The notes under the pieces were generated by a model that saw only the letters and a program-made list of their open reading frames with translations, had not been told where the DNA came from and ran no database searches. Below are positions 35,365-43,927 of a stretch of DNA of 64,000 nt, piece after piece (positions within the stretch are counted from its first letter, which is position 1; each line of letters opens with the position of its first letter). Both the position numbers and the translations under genes were made by a program. This stretch comes from Sphingobacterium sp. UBA5670 (GTDB lineage Bacteria > Bacteroidota > Bacteroidia > Sphingobacteriales > Sphingobacteriaceae), in assembly GCF_002420705.1 (NCBI RefSeq), contig NZ_DIIM01000009.1, forward strand, positions 71,657 to 135,656, read 5' to 3'.

Positions 35365-36438
35365 CTATGCTATAACTAAAATTCGCCAAATTGCAGAAAT
35401 GGCCATACAAAGAAAAGCCAGTGGTGTCAATACTTTCCAGCATAAACTCATCAGCTGGTCTGCACGTAACCGTGGTAATGTCCATCGAATCCACATTTGG
35501 ATACCGACAATAAATAATGATTTGGCCAAGGTCCAAAATATTCCCCAAGCTAAGCCCGTGGTCCAATCAGCCAGCCTGATCGCGCCAATATTGGGCAACG
35601 GTGTGTTCCAGCCCCCCAAAAAGAGAACGACACCCAACATGGAGACCAAAAACATCATGGCATACTCCGCCAAAAAGATAAAGGCAAATTGTATCCCCCC
35701 ATATTCTGTATGGAAACCACCCACCAATTCAGATTCGGCTTCCGGAATATCAAAAGGAGCACGATTACACTCGGCGAGGGTTGCAATAAAGAATATAATG
35801 TAGGTAATAATCAAATGTGGGGCCTGAAAAATGTTCCAAGCGAAGAGACCGCCAATTTCATTGACCTCCCAAATGCCTAGGAACTTAATGCTTCCATTGG
35901 TTAAAATACCTTGACCAATGGCGATTTCATTCAAGTTTAGGGTTTGGGTAAGCATCACTACAGTAATCAGCGAAAGGCCTACCGGTATTTCATAGGATAC
36001 CATTTGTGCTATGGCACGCATGGAACCCAATAAAGAATATTTGTTGTTAGATCCCCAGCCTGCCATTAAAATGCCTAAGGCGTCAATGGAGATGATGGCC
36101 ATAATAAAGAATAAGCCCGTATGTGTATTCGCCGGAATAAAATCTTTCGCCCAGGGAATAACAGCAAAACCTGTAAATACAGCAACGAAGATAATGATAG
36201 GAGCAATCCTAAAGAGGATTTTATCGGCTGATGAGGGGGTGATTAATTCTTTTTGGAGCAGTTTAAGAATGTCGGCGATCGTTTGGAGACTGCCATACTT
36301 TCCTGTTTCCATTGGTCCTAGGCGATCTTGTACGAATCCGGCAATCTTTCGTTCGGCGTATACTGCAAACAAGGTGAAGGCTGCTATAAAGGTGAAAATA
36401 GCAATGGGAACCAAGATATGTAGTATTGTATCTAACAA
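35365..36438 (-). CDS. nuoH: NADH-quinone oxidoreductase subunit H
   Basis: A 357-residue subunit with eight membrane helices that forms the quinone chamber. YAERKIAGFVQDRLGP, ADILKLLQKELITPS, AQMVSYEIPVGLSL and ECNRAPFDIPEAESELVGGFHTEY are diagnostic. It is the first gene of the run nuoHIJKLMN. The genes for subunits A to G are not adjacent: citrate synthase lies 248 bases upstream. A -7 element TAAGTTTG (36481-36488) supports transcription starting here. Confidence 0.96.
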   Translation of the reverse strand: MLDTILHILVPIAIFTFIAAFTLFAVYAERKIAGFVQDRLGPMETGKYGSLQTIADILKLLQKELITPSSADKILFRIAPIIIFVAVFTGFAVIPWAKDFIPANTHTGLFFIMAIISIDALGILMAGWGSNNKYSLLGSMRAIAQMVSYEIPVGLSLITVVMLTQTLNLNEIAIGQGILTNGSIKFLGIWEVNEIGGLFAWNIFQAPHLIITYIIFFIATLAECNRAPFDIPEAESELVGGFHTEYGGIQFAFIFLAEYAMMFLVSMLGVVLFLGGWNTPLPNIGAIRLADWTTGLAWGIFWTLAKSLFIVGIQMWIRWTLPRLRADQLMSLCWKVLTPLAFLCMAISAIWRILVIA

Positions 36439-36480
36439 GTCTTATTTATAATGATTTTTAATAAGCGACCAATGAATACG

Positions 36481-36488
36481 CAAACTTA
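36481..36488 (-). promoter_or_regulatory. Candidate -7 element for the nuoH-N operon
   Basis: TAAGTTTG on the minus strand fits TAnnTTTG exactly and lies 42 bases before the nuoH start codon. No convincing -33 TTTG was found at the usual distance, so the call is tentative. Confidence 0.45.
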
Positions 36489-36637
36489 ACGAAAAACAGG
36501 GAATTTAGATAAGGAAAAATTAAAATATACTTAACAAGTAGATTATCGTGACAATAACGTAACGCATAGCAAGGCTATATTGGTCGGATGGACAATTTTG
36601 GATCAATTGGAAGGAACAATATAAATGGTATGAAAAT

Positions 36638-36665
36638 AAAAAAGCACCCCGAAGGATGCTTTTTT
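36638..36665 (-). terminator. Terminator of citrate synthase
   Basis: On the minus strand the stem is AAAAAAGCATCC with a TTCG tetraloop and GGGTGCTTTTTT (one U-G pair), followed by T. It lies 21 bases after the gltA stop codon and separates gltA from the nuo operon. Confidence 0.85.
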
Positions 36666-36686
36666 AGGATATAAATCAAAATCGGA

Positions 36687-37973
36687 TTAACGATTTGAAA
36701 ATTCAACGTAGTCGCGTTCAGTGTGGCCAACGTATACTTGTCTTGGACGACCGATAGGCTCTTTGTTTTCACGCATTTCTTTCCATTGTGCAATCCATCC
36801 CGGTAGACGGCCTAAAGCAAATAATACGGTAAACATATCTGCTTTGAAACCTAACGCACGGTAGATGATACCTGAATAGAAATCAACATTTGGATAAAGT
36901 TTTCTGTCGATGAAGTATTGGTCATTCAATGCCGCTTCTTCTAATTTCTTCGCGATATCCAATACAGGATCTTGAACACCTAATTTTTCCAAGATATCAT
37001 CACATGCTTTTTTGATGATTTTAGCACGAGGGTCGAAGTTTTTGTAAACACGGTGACCGAATCCCATTAAACGGAAAGGGTCGTTTTTATCTTTTGCTTT
37101 AGCAAGATATTTTTCAGCATCACCACCATCATTTTTAATGGCCTCCAACATCTCGATTACGGCTTGGTTTGCACCACCATGTAATGGTCCCCATAATGCA
37201 TTGATACCTGATGCAACAGATGCATAAAGGTTTGCATTGGATGAACCAACGATACGAACAGTAGATGTCGAACAGTTTTGCTCATGATCAGCATGTAAAA
37301 TCAACAATTTGTGCATGGCGTCAATGACAACAGGATCAAATGTTTTTTCATCATTCACTTCTCCAAACAGCATGTTTAGGAAGTTGTCAATATAGCCAAG
37401 ATTATTTTTGGGATAAACAACAGGATGACCTAATGATTTCTTTTGAATCCAGGAAACGATTGTTGGCATTTTCGCCAAAAGGTTGATGATCGTTTGATCT
37501 TCTTCTTCGTCTGTTAAGTTTGGATTTAAAGATTCTGGATAAAATGCCGACAATGCGCCTACTAAGCAAGAAAGCTGACCCATTGGGTGAGATTTGGAAG
37601 GGAATCCAGCGAAGAAATTTTTCATGTCTTCGTGGATCATCATTTGCTTCTTGATGTCAGCTCTGAATTTTTCCAATACTTCTTTTTTCGGAAGCTCCCC
37701 ATAAATCAACAAATAAGCAACTTCTAGGAAAGTTGATTTTTCTGCTAACTGCTCAATTGGATATCCTCTATATCTCAATATGCCTTTTTCACCGTCAAGG
37801 AAAGTAATCGCACTTTTCGTTGCACCTGTATTTTTGTATCCTGGGTCTAACGTAATAAATCCGCTTAGATCTCTTAATTTGGAAATATCAACTGCTTTTT
37901 CATTTTCAGTACCGACAATGACCGGAAGGTCATACGAAGTGCCGTCTAAATTTATAGATGCTTTATCTGACAT
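36687..37973 (-). CDS. gltA: Citrate synthase
   Basis: A 428-residue hexameric-type citrate synthase, condensing oxaloacetate and acetyl-CoA in the TCA cycle. Active-site segments are HADHEQNCSTSTVR (first His), GPLHGGANQAVIEML (second His) and GFGHRVYKNFDPRA, plus the C-terminal RPRQVYVGH. The N-terminus has the extra beta domain of the long bacterial form. It is a single transcription unit with its own promoter (38016-38047) and terminator. Confidence 0.97.
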   Translation of the reverse strand: MSDKASINLDGTSYDLPVIVGTENEKAVDISKLRDLSGFITLDPGYKNTGATKSAITFLDGEKGILRYRGYPIEQLAEKSTFLEVAYLLIYGELPKKEVLEKFRADIKKQMMIHEDMKNFFAGFPSKSHPMGQLSCLVGALSAFYPESLNPNLTDEEEDQTIINLLAKMPTIVSWIQKKSLGHPVVYPKNNLGYIDNFLNMLFGEVNDEKTFDPVVIDAMHKLLILHADHEQNCSTSTVRIVGSSNANLYASVASGINALWGPLHGGANQAVIEMLEAIKNDGGDAEKYLAKAKDKNDPFRLMGFGHRVYKNFDPRAKIIKKACDDILEKLGVQDPVLDIAKKLEEAALNDQYFIDRKLYPNVDFYSGIIYRALGFKADMFTVLFALGRLPGWIAQWKEMRENKEPIGRPRQVYVGHTERDYVEFSNR

Positions 37974-38015
37974 GTTTATATATTATCTTATATCTGATTT
38001 GTTATGCTAATCTCA

Positions 38016-38047
38016 CAAATTTAACTATTTGATATTTAAAATTGAAA
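38016..38047 (-). promoter_or_regulatory. Promoter of citrate synthase
   Basis: TAAATTTG (minus, 38016-38023) and TTTC (38044-38047) are 20 bases apart, a near-consensus Bacteroidota promoter 43 bases before the gltA start codon. Confidence 0.6.
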
Positions 38048-38163
38048 GTTCTTTTGGAATTAAAATGACATGATTGCGTCATTTTGGATAATATTCACTA
38101 ATTATTTACTTAAATAAGCAAATAATTTATTCAAATTTAACATTATCTTATTCTGCAAAAATA

Positions 38164-38409
38164 TCAATCGATTTTTCTTTGTGCAACCTTTCCTTTGTCT
38201 TCATAGTTGCCCTGTTTACCTGATCCGAAAAAGGGTATGATGACAAAACAAACCAGAATAATGGAAGTCAGTGTCAGAATTCCTGTAGTCCACAATATTT
38301 TGCTGAAATTTTCTGCATCTAATAGCTGAATGCCCCAGAGCCCCAAAAGGAAATAGGTGGCCACGAAAAGTATCACCAGTGTGAATAATATGCCGAATAT
38401 GTATTTCAT
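38164..38409 (-). CDS. Small membrane protein of unknown function
   Basis: An 81-residue protein with two hydrophobic helices (about 2-25 and 38-64) and a polar, basic tail. I recognise no family. It follows the SPFH gene by 81 bases on the same strand, after the zinc-ribbon gene, so it may be the third member of a small membrane-related operon. The gene call rests on frame, composition and synteny. Confidence 0.6.
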   Translation of the reverse strand: MKYIFGILFTLVILFVATYFLLGLWGIQLLDAENFSKILWTTGILTLTSIILVCFVIIPFFGSGKQGNYEDKGKVAQRKID

Positions 38410-38490
38410 ACCTGAATTAATTTATTTGTTATGAATTGATTCACCTCGGTATAATGGAGCTGAACCGTCCGATGAATCTCCCGTAAAGCA

Positions 38491-39498
38491 CTAGATTTTG
38501 TTGAGAATCTGTTTTTTTAATGTGTCGAATTCTTCTTGGGTAATGATATTTTCGCGAAGCAACAGCTGCAGCTTTTGGAGTTTTTCGACAAAGTCGCCCT
38601 CTTGCTGAATATGATCTTTGATCTCCTCTTTTTGAAGGTCAAATTGCTTTCCGAGTTCCATACCGACTCCCAGTTGTGCACCTACACCAGCGATCCCCCC
38701 TTCATTTTTAGCTGCATCGCGTAACGCCCGTAATTTTTCTAATTCAACATAGCTTAAGCCTGCCTGTTGTGCTGCTTGTGTCTGTGTGCTTAAATCGGCG
38801 ATTTCTCCAATTCTTCGCTGTGTATTGCTATCAAATTGAGTCCCTAAAATTTTGAAATCCGTAATGTCGAGCCCAAGGTCTTTAAAGTCTTGTTCAACTG
38901 CAGTCTTGATGTCGCTGGATAAAAGCCCCAGTTGGCTGTCAATCTCATTATAGCCTAATTTCTTTTGTGCAATCTGTGCAATAACCTGTTGGGGAATCCG
39001 ATTGTTAAGGATGTCCTGAATGACAGCTGTACTGACTGTATTTTGATTGGCCACAATGTTTTTATAGAAATGTACCGGTTCTTTGATCAGGTAAGAGAAT
39101 GTCCCATTCAAACCGATTTCTATGGGTAAGTTATAGTGCGGGTCGATGTATTTAATCGGAGATCCTGTACCCCAGGATTGATTGACGATAGCGGCTGTGC
39201 GAAAGAAATAAATATAAAGTTTATGTTCAGATTCAAAATTTTGCCGCAAACGCGCTAAAGTGGTAAAAAAGGGATGGTTATCCGTTTTTAGGTTGTACGT
39301 ACCGGCCTCAGTTAGGAGGTTTTCACCTTTTCCTTCGTAGACAAGGATGCAACCCTGGCCCGGAGCGAGGATCAGCTTGCTGGAATTTTTGATCTCATTC
39401 CTCTCAGATGGAAATTTATACCACAATAATCGAGGATCCTGGTTTTTCCACTCAATGACCTCAGAAAGCTGGTTGTTAAAAAGATTAAATAGTCCCAT
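38491..39498 (-). CDS. SPFH-domain protein (YdjI-like) with C-terminal SHOCT domain
   Basis: A 335-residue cytosolic protein of the SPFH/band-7 group related to YdjI and the so-called virion core proteins. The N-terminal segment ending GQGCILVYEGKG, ITDFKILGTQFDSNTQRRIGEIADL and the helical AQQAGLSYVELEKLRALRDAAK resemble YdjI. The last 30 residues (QLLLRENIITQEEFDTLKKQIL) form a SHOCT domain, a short C-terminal module found in membrane and oligomeric proteins. It lies 5 bases after the zinc-ribbon gene. The partner and exact role are unknown; YdjI in Bacillus acts with membrane-stress proteins. Confidence 0.82.
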   Translation of the reverse strand: MGLFNLFNNQLSEVIEWKNQDPRLLWYKFPSERNEIKNSSKLILAPGQGCILVYEGKGENLLTEAGTYNLKTDNHPFFTTLARLRQNFESEHKLYIYFFRTAAIVNQSWGTGSPIKYIDPHYNLPIEIGLNGTFSYLIKEPVHFYKNIVANQNTVSTAVIQDILNNRIPQQVIAQIAQKKLGYNEIDSQLGLLSSDIKTAVEQDFKDLGLDITDFKILGTQFDSNTQRRIGEIADLSTQTQAAQQAGLSYVELEKLRALRDAAKNEGGIAGVGAQLGVGMELGKQFDLQKEEIKDHIQQEGDFVEKLQKLQLLLRENIITQEEFDTLKKQILNKI

Positions 39499-39503
39499 AG
39501 TGT

Positions 39504-40874
39504 TTAATTTATTGTGTCGAATTTGGGGTTATACCCTTCAAACTTGTTGATTTGTTTGCCATTATTATCAAAATAATAATAGTTGCTCCCGTCCTTTACG
39601 ATAAAACCATCCTTTAACAGGCACCCATTTCCATAAATAGACTTCAGGTCTGTCGTGATCGTTTTTTGTATGGCACCTGTTGTTATATCCAGCAGCTGTA
39701 TCTGTAAGGGATCGTCTTCCGCAGGTGTCGGTTTATACGCAATGAGGAGCGTTTTGTCGTTTTGTGCGACCACCACGGGCTGAAAATAGAGCCTTCCCGG
39801 TGTAAAGTCTTTGAAACTGATCAGACGGGCTCCTTTAAATTGCCATGGATTGATCAGCACCTTTTTGTAGGGGTCACGGTCAGTAAAAATACCTGATCCG
39901 CCATAATCCTTATCCCATGAAAAGCGGGGGCTATCTTTGGGAAATCCATATTGGTATTGGTAACTGTACTGGATTAACTGAATTTTTTCCTCTGGATAGT
40001 AACTGGATTTACTTGAAAAGGTAAATTCCGTTTTTGTCGTTGGATTGGGCAGTTTTTTCCTTCTTTCGTCATATAACTGCTTATCGGGAATAGATTTGTT
40101 GATTAAAGGATAGTAAGCTATATTTTGTCCTTCATTGTTGACAATTTGATAGGCAGAACCATAGTCTTCGTATTTAAATTCAACTTTGGCGATCCCCGTG
40201 CTTAAAGACGGGGCATCTTTTACATAGTTCTCCAGTACACTTTTATAACTGAGTGTATTTCTGTCCAGCTGATAAATATATTTGGATTTGACGATAATAT
40301 AAAGATTCTGATCTTCAAATACCTGAAGTTTAACATCGCTGCTCGACAGTTCAACAGGAGTTTCCATCAAAGTCTTTACCCATTCTTTTTTACCGGTTTT
40401 GGGATCGAAAAGTCCGATATAAACTTTATTGTCCTTGCCTTCGTCCATTCGATTCCTGAACGTGCCGACGTTGCCGACGACGACAATATGAGGGATATTA
40501 TCTTTGTCCAGAAATAGCATATTGCTGGCATAATTCCACTCCAATGGTTCGGCTTCTTCTTTTTTTTCTGTTGTGTTGGAGGAGCTGTAAGTTGAATAAT
40601 TGGGCTCTGGCTTTTTAGAGAAAATAGCGCTCAAACCACCAATGATGAACATAAGTGCAACAAAGCCTACTATCGCAAATAATACGATTCGAATGGCTTT
40701 ATATTGATCTTGGTTGTTGCGTGGATAGTTGTAGTTATGATTGATATTGATGTCGTCGCTATCTAAAAAAAATTCTGTTCCACAGCTATCACATTTGTAA
40801 TAATCAGGGCGTAGCGTGGTGATTTTTATACTGCCACAATGCGGACATTTGATCGCTTTGATATTTTTAGCCAT
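39504..40874 (-). CDS. Zinc-ribbon, single-TM protein with beta-propeller-like extracytoplasmic domain
   Basis: A 456-residue protein. The zinc ribbon at 10-31 has CPHC and CDSC (C10, C13, C28, C31). A membrane helix lies at about 61-85 (IRIVLFAIVGFVALMFIIGGLSAIF). The rest consists of repeated beta segments such as VYIGLFDPKTGKKEWVKTL, which resemble PQQ-like propeller blades; no signal peptide is present. With the zinc ribbon inside and the propeller outside, it could act as a sensor. It is 5 bases upstream of the SPFH gene, so the two are co-transcribed. I know no named function for this pair. Confidence 0.7.
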   Translation of the reverse strand: MAKNIKAIKCPHCGSIKITTLRPDYYKCDSCGTEFFLDSDDININHNYNYPRNNQDQYKAIRIVLFAIVGFVALMFIIGGLSAIFSKKPEPNYSTYSSSNTTEKKEEAEPLEWNYASNMLFLDKDNIPHIVVVGNVGTFRNRMDEGKDNKVYIGLFDPKTGKKEWVKTLMETPVELSSSDVKLQVFEDQNLYIIVKSKYIYQLDRNTLSYKSVLENYVKDAPSLSTGIAKVEFKYEDYGSAYQIVNNEGQNIAYYPLINKSIPDKQLYDERRKKLPNPTTKTEFTFSSKSSYYPEEKIQLIQYSYQYQYGFPKDSPRFSWDKDYGGSGIFTDRDPYKKVLINPWQFKGARLISFKDFTPGRLYFQPVVVAQNDKTLLIAYKPTPAEDDPLQIQLLDITTGAIQKTITTDLKSIYGNGCLLKDGFIVKDGSNYYYFDNNGKQINKFEGYNPKFDTIN

Positions 40875-41208
40875 TTATCTTTCTTGTATTTATTTTTAAC
40901 CATCTTTCTAAGGCATGTTGTCCAATCGAATGTTGTCAATTTTATACACCGAAAATGTTTGCCTTATTAATTGGTGAAACAATTTATGAATGAATTTAGA
41001 ATTAAAATAATCGTATAACAAATTTTTTGCCAGCTAACTTATATTCGTCGAATTTGAATTTAAATACGCAGTAAATGAGCTATTTCTTTTTTGCCAGCTT
41101 GAGGATGATTCTATTTTGATAAGATTCTACAGGTAAAGAAAAAATATTTTTTTGTATTTACGAATTATTCGTAGATTAGTGTTAGATTAGAAAAAGGAAG
41201 ATAAAGAT
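40875..41208. promoter_or_regulatory. Divergent regulatory region of the zinc-ribbon and BlaI genes
   Basis: These 334 AT-rich bases hold a BlaI-type operator (41159-41173), a second small palindrome ATTCG-T-CGAAT (41043-41053) and a 13-bp direct repeat TTTTTTGCCAGCT (41023-41035 and 41087-41099). No reading frame of interest was seen. Confidence 0.6.
41159..41173. promoter_or_regulatory. BlaI-type operator
   Basis: TACGAAT-T-ATTCGTA is a perfect palindrome with one central base, 35 bases before the BlaI start codon. Repressors of the BlaI/MecI family bind palindromes with TAC...GTA ends, so autoregulation of the BlaI-M56 operon is likely. Confidence 0.75.
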
Positions 41209-41571
41209 ATGGAAAAATTAACAGCACAAGAAGAGCAGGCAATGCAATCTATTTGGAGTCTCAACGGAGGTTTTATAAAGGAAATCTTGGACAATATAAA
41301 AGGCGAAAAGATGCCTTATACCACCTTAGCATCGACGGTGAAGAATTTAGAACGAAAGGATTTTGTGAAGGCAGTGCGTTATGCCAATGCCAAGCGCTAT
41401 GAACCGATGGTGAGTGAGGAGGACTATAAAGCCAAATTTATGAATTCTTTTGTCGGTGATTATTTTAAAAATTCCTATAAGGAAATGGTTTCGTTTTTTG
41501 TACAAGAGGAAAAATTAACAGCCGATGAATTAAAGGAAATTATGGACATGATTAAGCACAATAAATCTTAG
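41209..41571 (+). CDS. BlaI/MecI/CopY-family transcriptional repressor
   Basis: A 120-residue winged-helix repressor. The start MEKLTAQEEQAMQSIW and the recognition part MPYTTLASTVKNLERKDFVKAVRYANAKRYEPMVSEEDYKA fit the family, and the C-terminal helices serve dimerization. In beta-lactam and related systems such repressors are inactivated through a membrane M56 protease; here that protease is encoded 4 bases downstream. The palindrome at 41159-41173 is the probable operator. The signal sensed is unknown. Confidence 0.93.
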   Translation: MEKLTAQEEQAMQSIWSLNGGFIKEILDNIKGEKMPYTTLASTVKNLERKDFVKAVRYANAKRYEPMVSEEDYKAKFMNSFVGDYFKNSYKEMVSFFVQEEKLTADELKEIMDMIKHNKS

Positions 41572-41575
41572 CCGT

Positions 41576-43348
41576 ATGGAAAGTCTACTGACCTATATTA
41601 TACAAGTTAACCTATTGTTGGGTATTATCTATTTGGGATATATCGGACTATTGAAAGGTTTGACCTTCTATTCGTTAAATAGAGTCTACTTTTTAGCGGG
41701 GGGAATGTTTGCTTTTGTATATCCATTTATGGATTTAAAGTCTTTGTTTGTACAGCGTGGGCTGGATATGGGAGTAATAGGCGAACAGATTTCGTTTTAT
41801 ATGACAGAGCCGGAGGTTCAACAGCAGCTGACCTTGGGAAGGTTGGTAGAAGTTGTGTTTATGGTCGGTGCCGTTTTATTGTTATTAAAATTTGTATTTC
41901 AATTAATGAGTTTATTGCGGATTCATCTGAATTCGACGTCCGATCAGTGGCGGACCTACTTATTCAGGAATGTGCTCATTCCTATTGTTCCATTTTCGTT
42001 TTTGAATAAAATCTATGTTAATAAGGAGCAGCATCTGGATGCTGAACTGAAAGATATTTTTAAGCATGAGGATATTCATGTGAAAGGCCTTCACAGTTTG
42101 GATATTTTATTGTTTGAAATGATATTGGTGTGTTGTTGGTACAATCCTTTCGTCTGGCTCATGCGCAGGGCCATTCGCCAAAATTTGGAGTTCCTGACTG
42201 ATCAACAGGTGCTCGATAAAGGAATTGACAAGCAGACGTACCAATACAGCCTATTGAATGTGTCCAAAAAGGGCACTTCAGTAGGGTTGAGCAATCAATT
42301 TAATTTTAAACTTTTAAAACGTCGCATTATGATGATGAACAAGAAGCGATCATCGAAAATAGAACTGAGTAAGTATGCTTTTCTTTTACCTGTATTTTTA
42401 TTGACGGGAGCAGCATTTACGGTTAGTAAAGCTGAAGGCGGTATAGTGAACGTGGTTGAGAAGGCAAATGAGACCGCTGTTATCGACTTGAACAGAGATT
42501 TACAGGTTGATGTTTCCTTGCCAGCAAAGATGGTCAGTAAGGTAAATAAGCCTTTGGTGGAATTGAATACCATAGAATTAAAAAAAGATACTGTAAAGTC
42601 CAAGAGTGGAGCAGATACTATTCATTTTCGGACAAGTATGAAATTCGAAAAGGAGCCTCTCTATATTGTAGAAGGGAAGGAGGTTAATCCAACTATTATG
42701 GCTGCTATCCCGGGATCGGAAATCCAGTCGATCGATGTGATTAAAGATAATGGAAAGGCAATATATGGCGAAAAAGGAAAGAATGGAGTTATTCTTGTTA
42801 CGTTGAAGAAAAAAGATTCACCTGCGATCACCAATCAGACACTTACCTTTACCTATGATAAAAAAGAAGATGTCGGTAACGCTGTCAAGACGGTGGCGAA
42901 AGGGGAGCCTTCGGAAGTTGTCGTGATGGGGTATAAAAAAGAAGATGTGAATGCACCGGAGCTCAAGGGAAAGGTACAAGGAGTTGCAGTTAACGGAAAT
43001 TCGAAGCAGGTTACTACAATTCGCGAACCAGTAAGAGTAAGGCTTGGTGCAGTTCCCGGAGCTAAGAACCCTTTGTTTGTTGTTGACGGAGACATGAAGG
43101 AGAGTAGTGCTATCAATAAGATTGATCCGAATACGATTCAAAGTGTATCTGTTTTGAAAAATCAGCCTGCAACGTCGTTATATGGTGATAGGGGGAAAGA
43201 TGGTGTTATCATTATTACCACCAAGGCATATGCAAAAGAACATCCTGAAGCAGTGTCTTCTGATGTAGAGGATCGTCTGTCTGGAAAAGTGAAAAAAGTA
43301 ATTAAGACCGAGTTGGAGAAAGAAAAAGGTGAAGCGGTTAAGAAGTAG
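41576..43348 (+). CDS. M56-family membrane metallopeptidase with TonB-plug-like repeats
   Basis: A 590-residue protein. The first 290 residues hold three to four membrane helices and the zinc motif HEDIH (164-168, HExxH) of M56/BlaR1-type proteases. After a further hydrophobic helix near residue 270 (YAFLLPVFLLTGAAFTV), the extracytoplasmic part carries two similar units. They end in KAIYGEKGKNGVILVTLKK and TSLYGDRGKDGVIIITTK and resemble the plug signature of SusC-type receptors. There is no penicillin-binding sensor domain. It should cleave or trigger loss of the BlaI-like repressor on an unknown signal. A terminator follows. Confidence 0.88.
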   Translation: MESLLTYIIQVNLLLGIIYLGYIGLLKGLTFYSLNRVYFLAGGMFAFVYPFMDLKSLFVQRGLDMGVIGEQISFYMTEPEVQQQLTLGRLVEVVFMVGAVLLLLKFVFQLMSLLRIHLNSTSDQWRTYLFRNVLIPIVPFSFLNKIYVNKEQHLDAELKDIFKHEDIHVKGLHSLDILLFEMILVCCWYNPFVWLMRRAIRQNLEFLTDQQVLDKGIDKQTYQYSLLNVSKKGTSVGLSNQFNFKLLKRRIMMMNKKRSSKIELSKYAFLLPVFLLTGAAFTVSKAEGGIVNVVEKANETAVIDLNRDLQVDVSLPAKMVSKVNKPLVELNTIELKKDTVKSKSGADTIHFRTSMKFEKEPLYIVEGKEVNPTIMAAIPGSEIQSIDVIKDNGKAIYGEKGKNGVILVTLKKKDSPAITNQTLTFTYDKKEDVGNAVKTVAKGEPSEVVVMGYKKEDVNAPELKGKVQGVAVNGNSKQVTTIREPVRVRLGAVPGAKNPLFVVDGDMKESSAINKIDPNTIQSVSVLKNQPATSLYGDRGKDGVIIITTKAYAKEHPEAVSSDVEDRLSGKVKKVIKTELEKEKGEAVKK

Positions 43349-43391
43349 ACAAGGTCGATACAATAAATGCACAAGAGTTATACAAGGAAAT

Positions 43392-43411
43392 GCCGATTTA
43401 TTCGGCTTTTT
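43392..43411 (+). terminator. Terminator of the BlaI-M56 operon
   Basis: GCCGA (43392-43396) pairs with TCGGC (43402-43406), with AT pairs outside and a T5 run after it. It lies 43 bases after the M56 stop codon and directly before the toxin-antitoxin promoter. Confidence 0.7.
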
Positions 43412-43440
43412 CTGTTTATGGAGTTGTTTTATTAACTTTG
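43409..43440 (+). promoter_or_regulatory. Candidate promoter of the toxin-antitoxin pair
   Basis: TAACTTTG (43433-43440) fits TAnnTTTG, with a weak TTTC at 43409-43412 20 bases upstream. It lies 16 bases before the antitoxin start codon and overlaps the T-run of the preceding terminator. Confidence 0.5.
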
Positions 43441-43456
43441 TAAAAACGAAAGGGTT

Positions 43457-43660
43457 ATGACAACATTATCATTTCAAATAGATTCTTCCGAAGTAGAAAA
43501 AATTAAAGCGGTATTAAAGGCACTCGGTGGGACAAAAATAAAAATTGAGTCTGAAGATAGATCGTCGAAATTAAATGACCGCGTGAAAGAAGCTAGAGCT
43601 GAGAAAGAAAGAGGTGAATTAGTCCAATTGGATAGCAAGAATATATGGGAAAGTATTTAA
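43457..43660 (+). CDS. Antitoxin of a YoeB-type pair (DUF2683-like)
   Basis: A 67-residue acidic/basic, mainly helical protein. The start TTLSFQIDSSEVEKIKAVLKALGGTKIKIE resembles the short DUF2683 antitoxins of Bacteroidota, and the end (VREARAEKERGELVQLDSKNIWESI) looks like the toxin-binding tail. It overlaps the toxin gene by 16 bases, the classic toxin-antitoxin layout. It should neutralise the toxin and may repress the promoter. Confidence 0.8.
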   Translation: MTTLSFQIDSSEVEKIKAVLKALGGTKIKIESEDRSSKLNDRVKEARAEKERGELVQLDSKNIWESI

Positions 43661-43926
43661 TCCAATATTCGAAAAAAGCGATTAGAGATTTGCAAATGAT
43701 AAAAAAATCTGGACGTAAATCTGATAGGACAAGAATTGACCTATTTCTCCTGGAAATGGAGGAGAGTCCGAGAATGGGTTCAGGCTCTCCCGAACAATTA
43801 AAATATTTTGACGGTGAAATTTGGAGTAGGGCGATCAATAAGAAAGATCGCCTTATTTATGAAATTTTTGAAGAAGAGATTGCTGTCGTTGTGATCCAAG
43901 CACTGGGGCATTACAACGACAAGTGA
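43645..43926 (+). CDS. YoeB/Txe-family mRNA interferase toxin
   Basis: A 93-residue RelE-superfamily toxin. The C-terminal region WSRAINKKDRLIYEIFEEEIAVVVIQALGHYNDK carries the family signature, including the conserved arginine, the His and the terminal HY of YoeB, which cleaves mRNA in the ribosome A site. The length is normal. It ends one base before the stop codon of the convergent pth gene, with no terminator between. Confidence 0.92.
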   Translation: MGKYLIQYSKKAIRDLQMIKKSGRKSDRTRIDLFLLEMEESPRMGSGSPEQLKYFDGEIWSRAINKKDRLIYEIFEEEIAVVVIQALGHYNDK

Positions 43927-43927
43927 C

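Noticed and set aside
35243..35803. A 186-codon plus-strand frame opposite nuoH/nuoI
   Set aside because: It lies wholly opposite well-supported complex I genes and has no independent signal.
41209..43348. A beta-lactamase-type resistance regulator
   Set aside because: BlaI and M56 are present but there is no penicillin-binding sensor domain and no beta-lactamase gene nearby.
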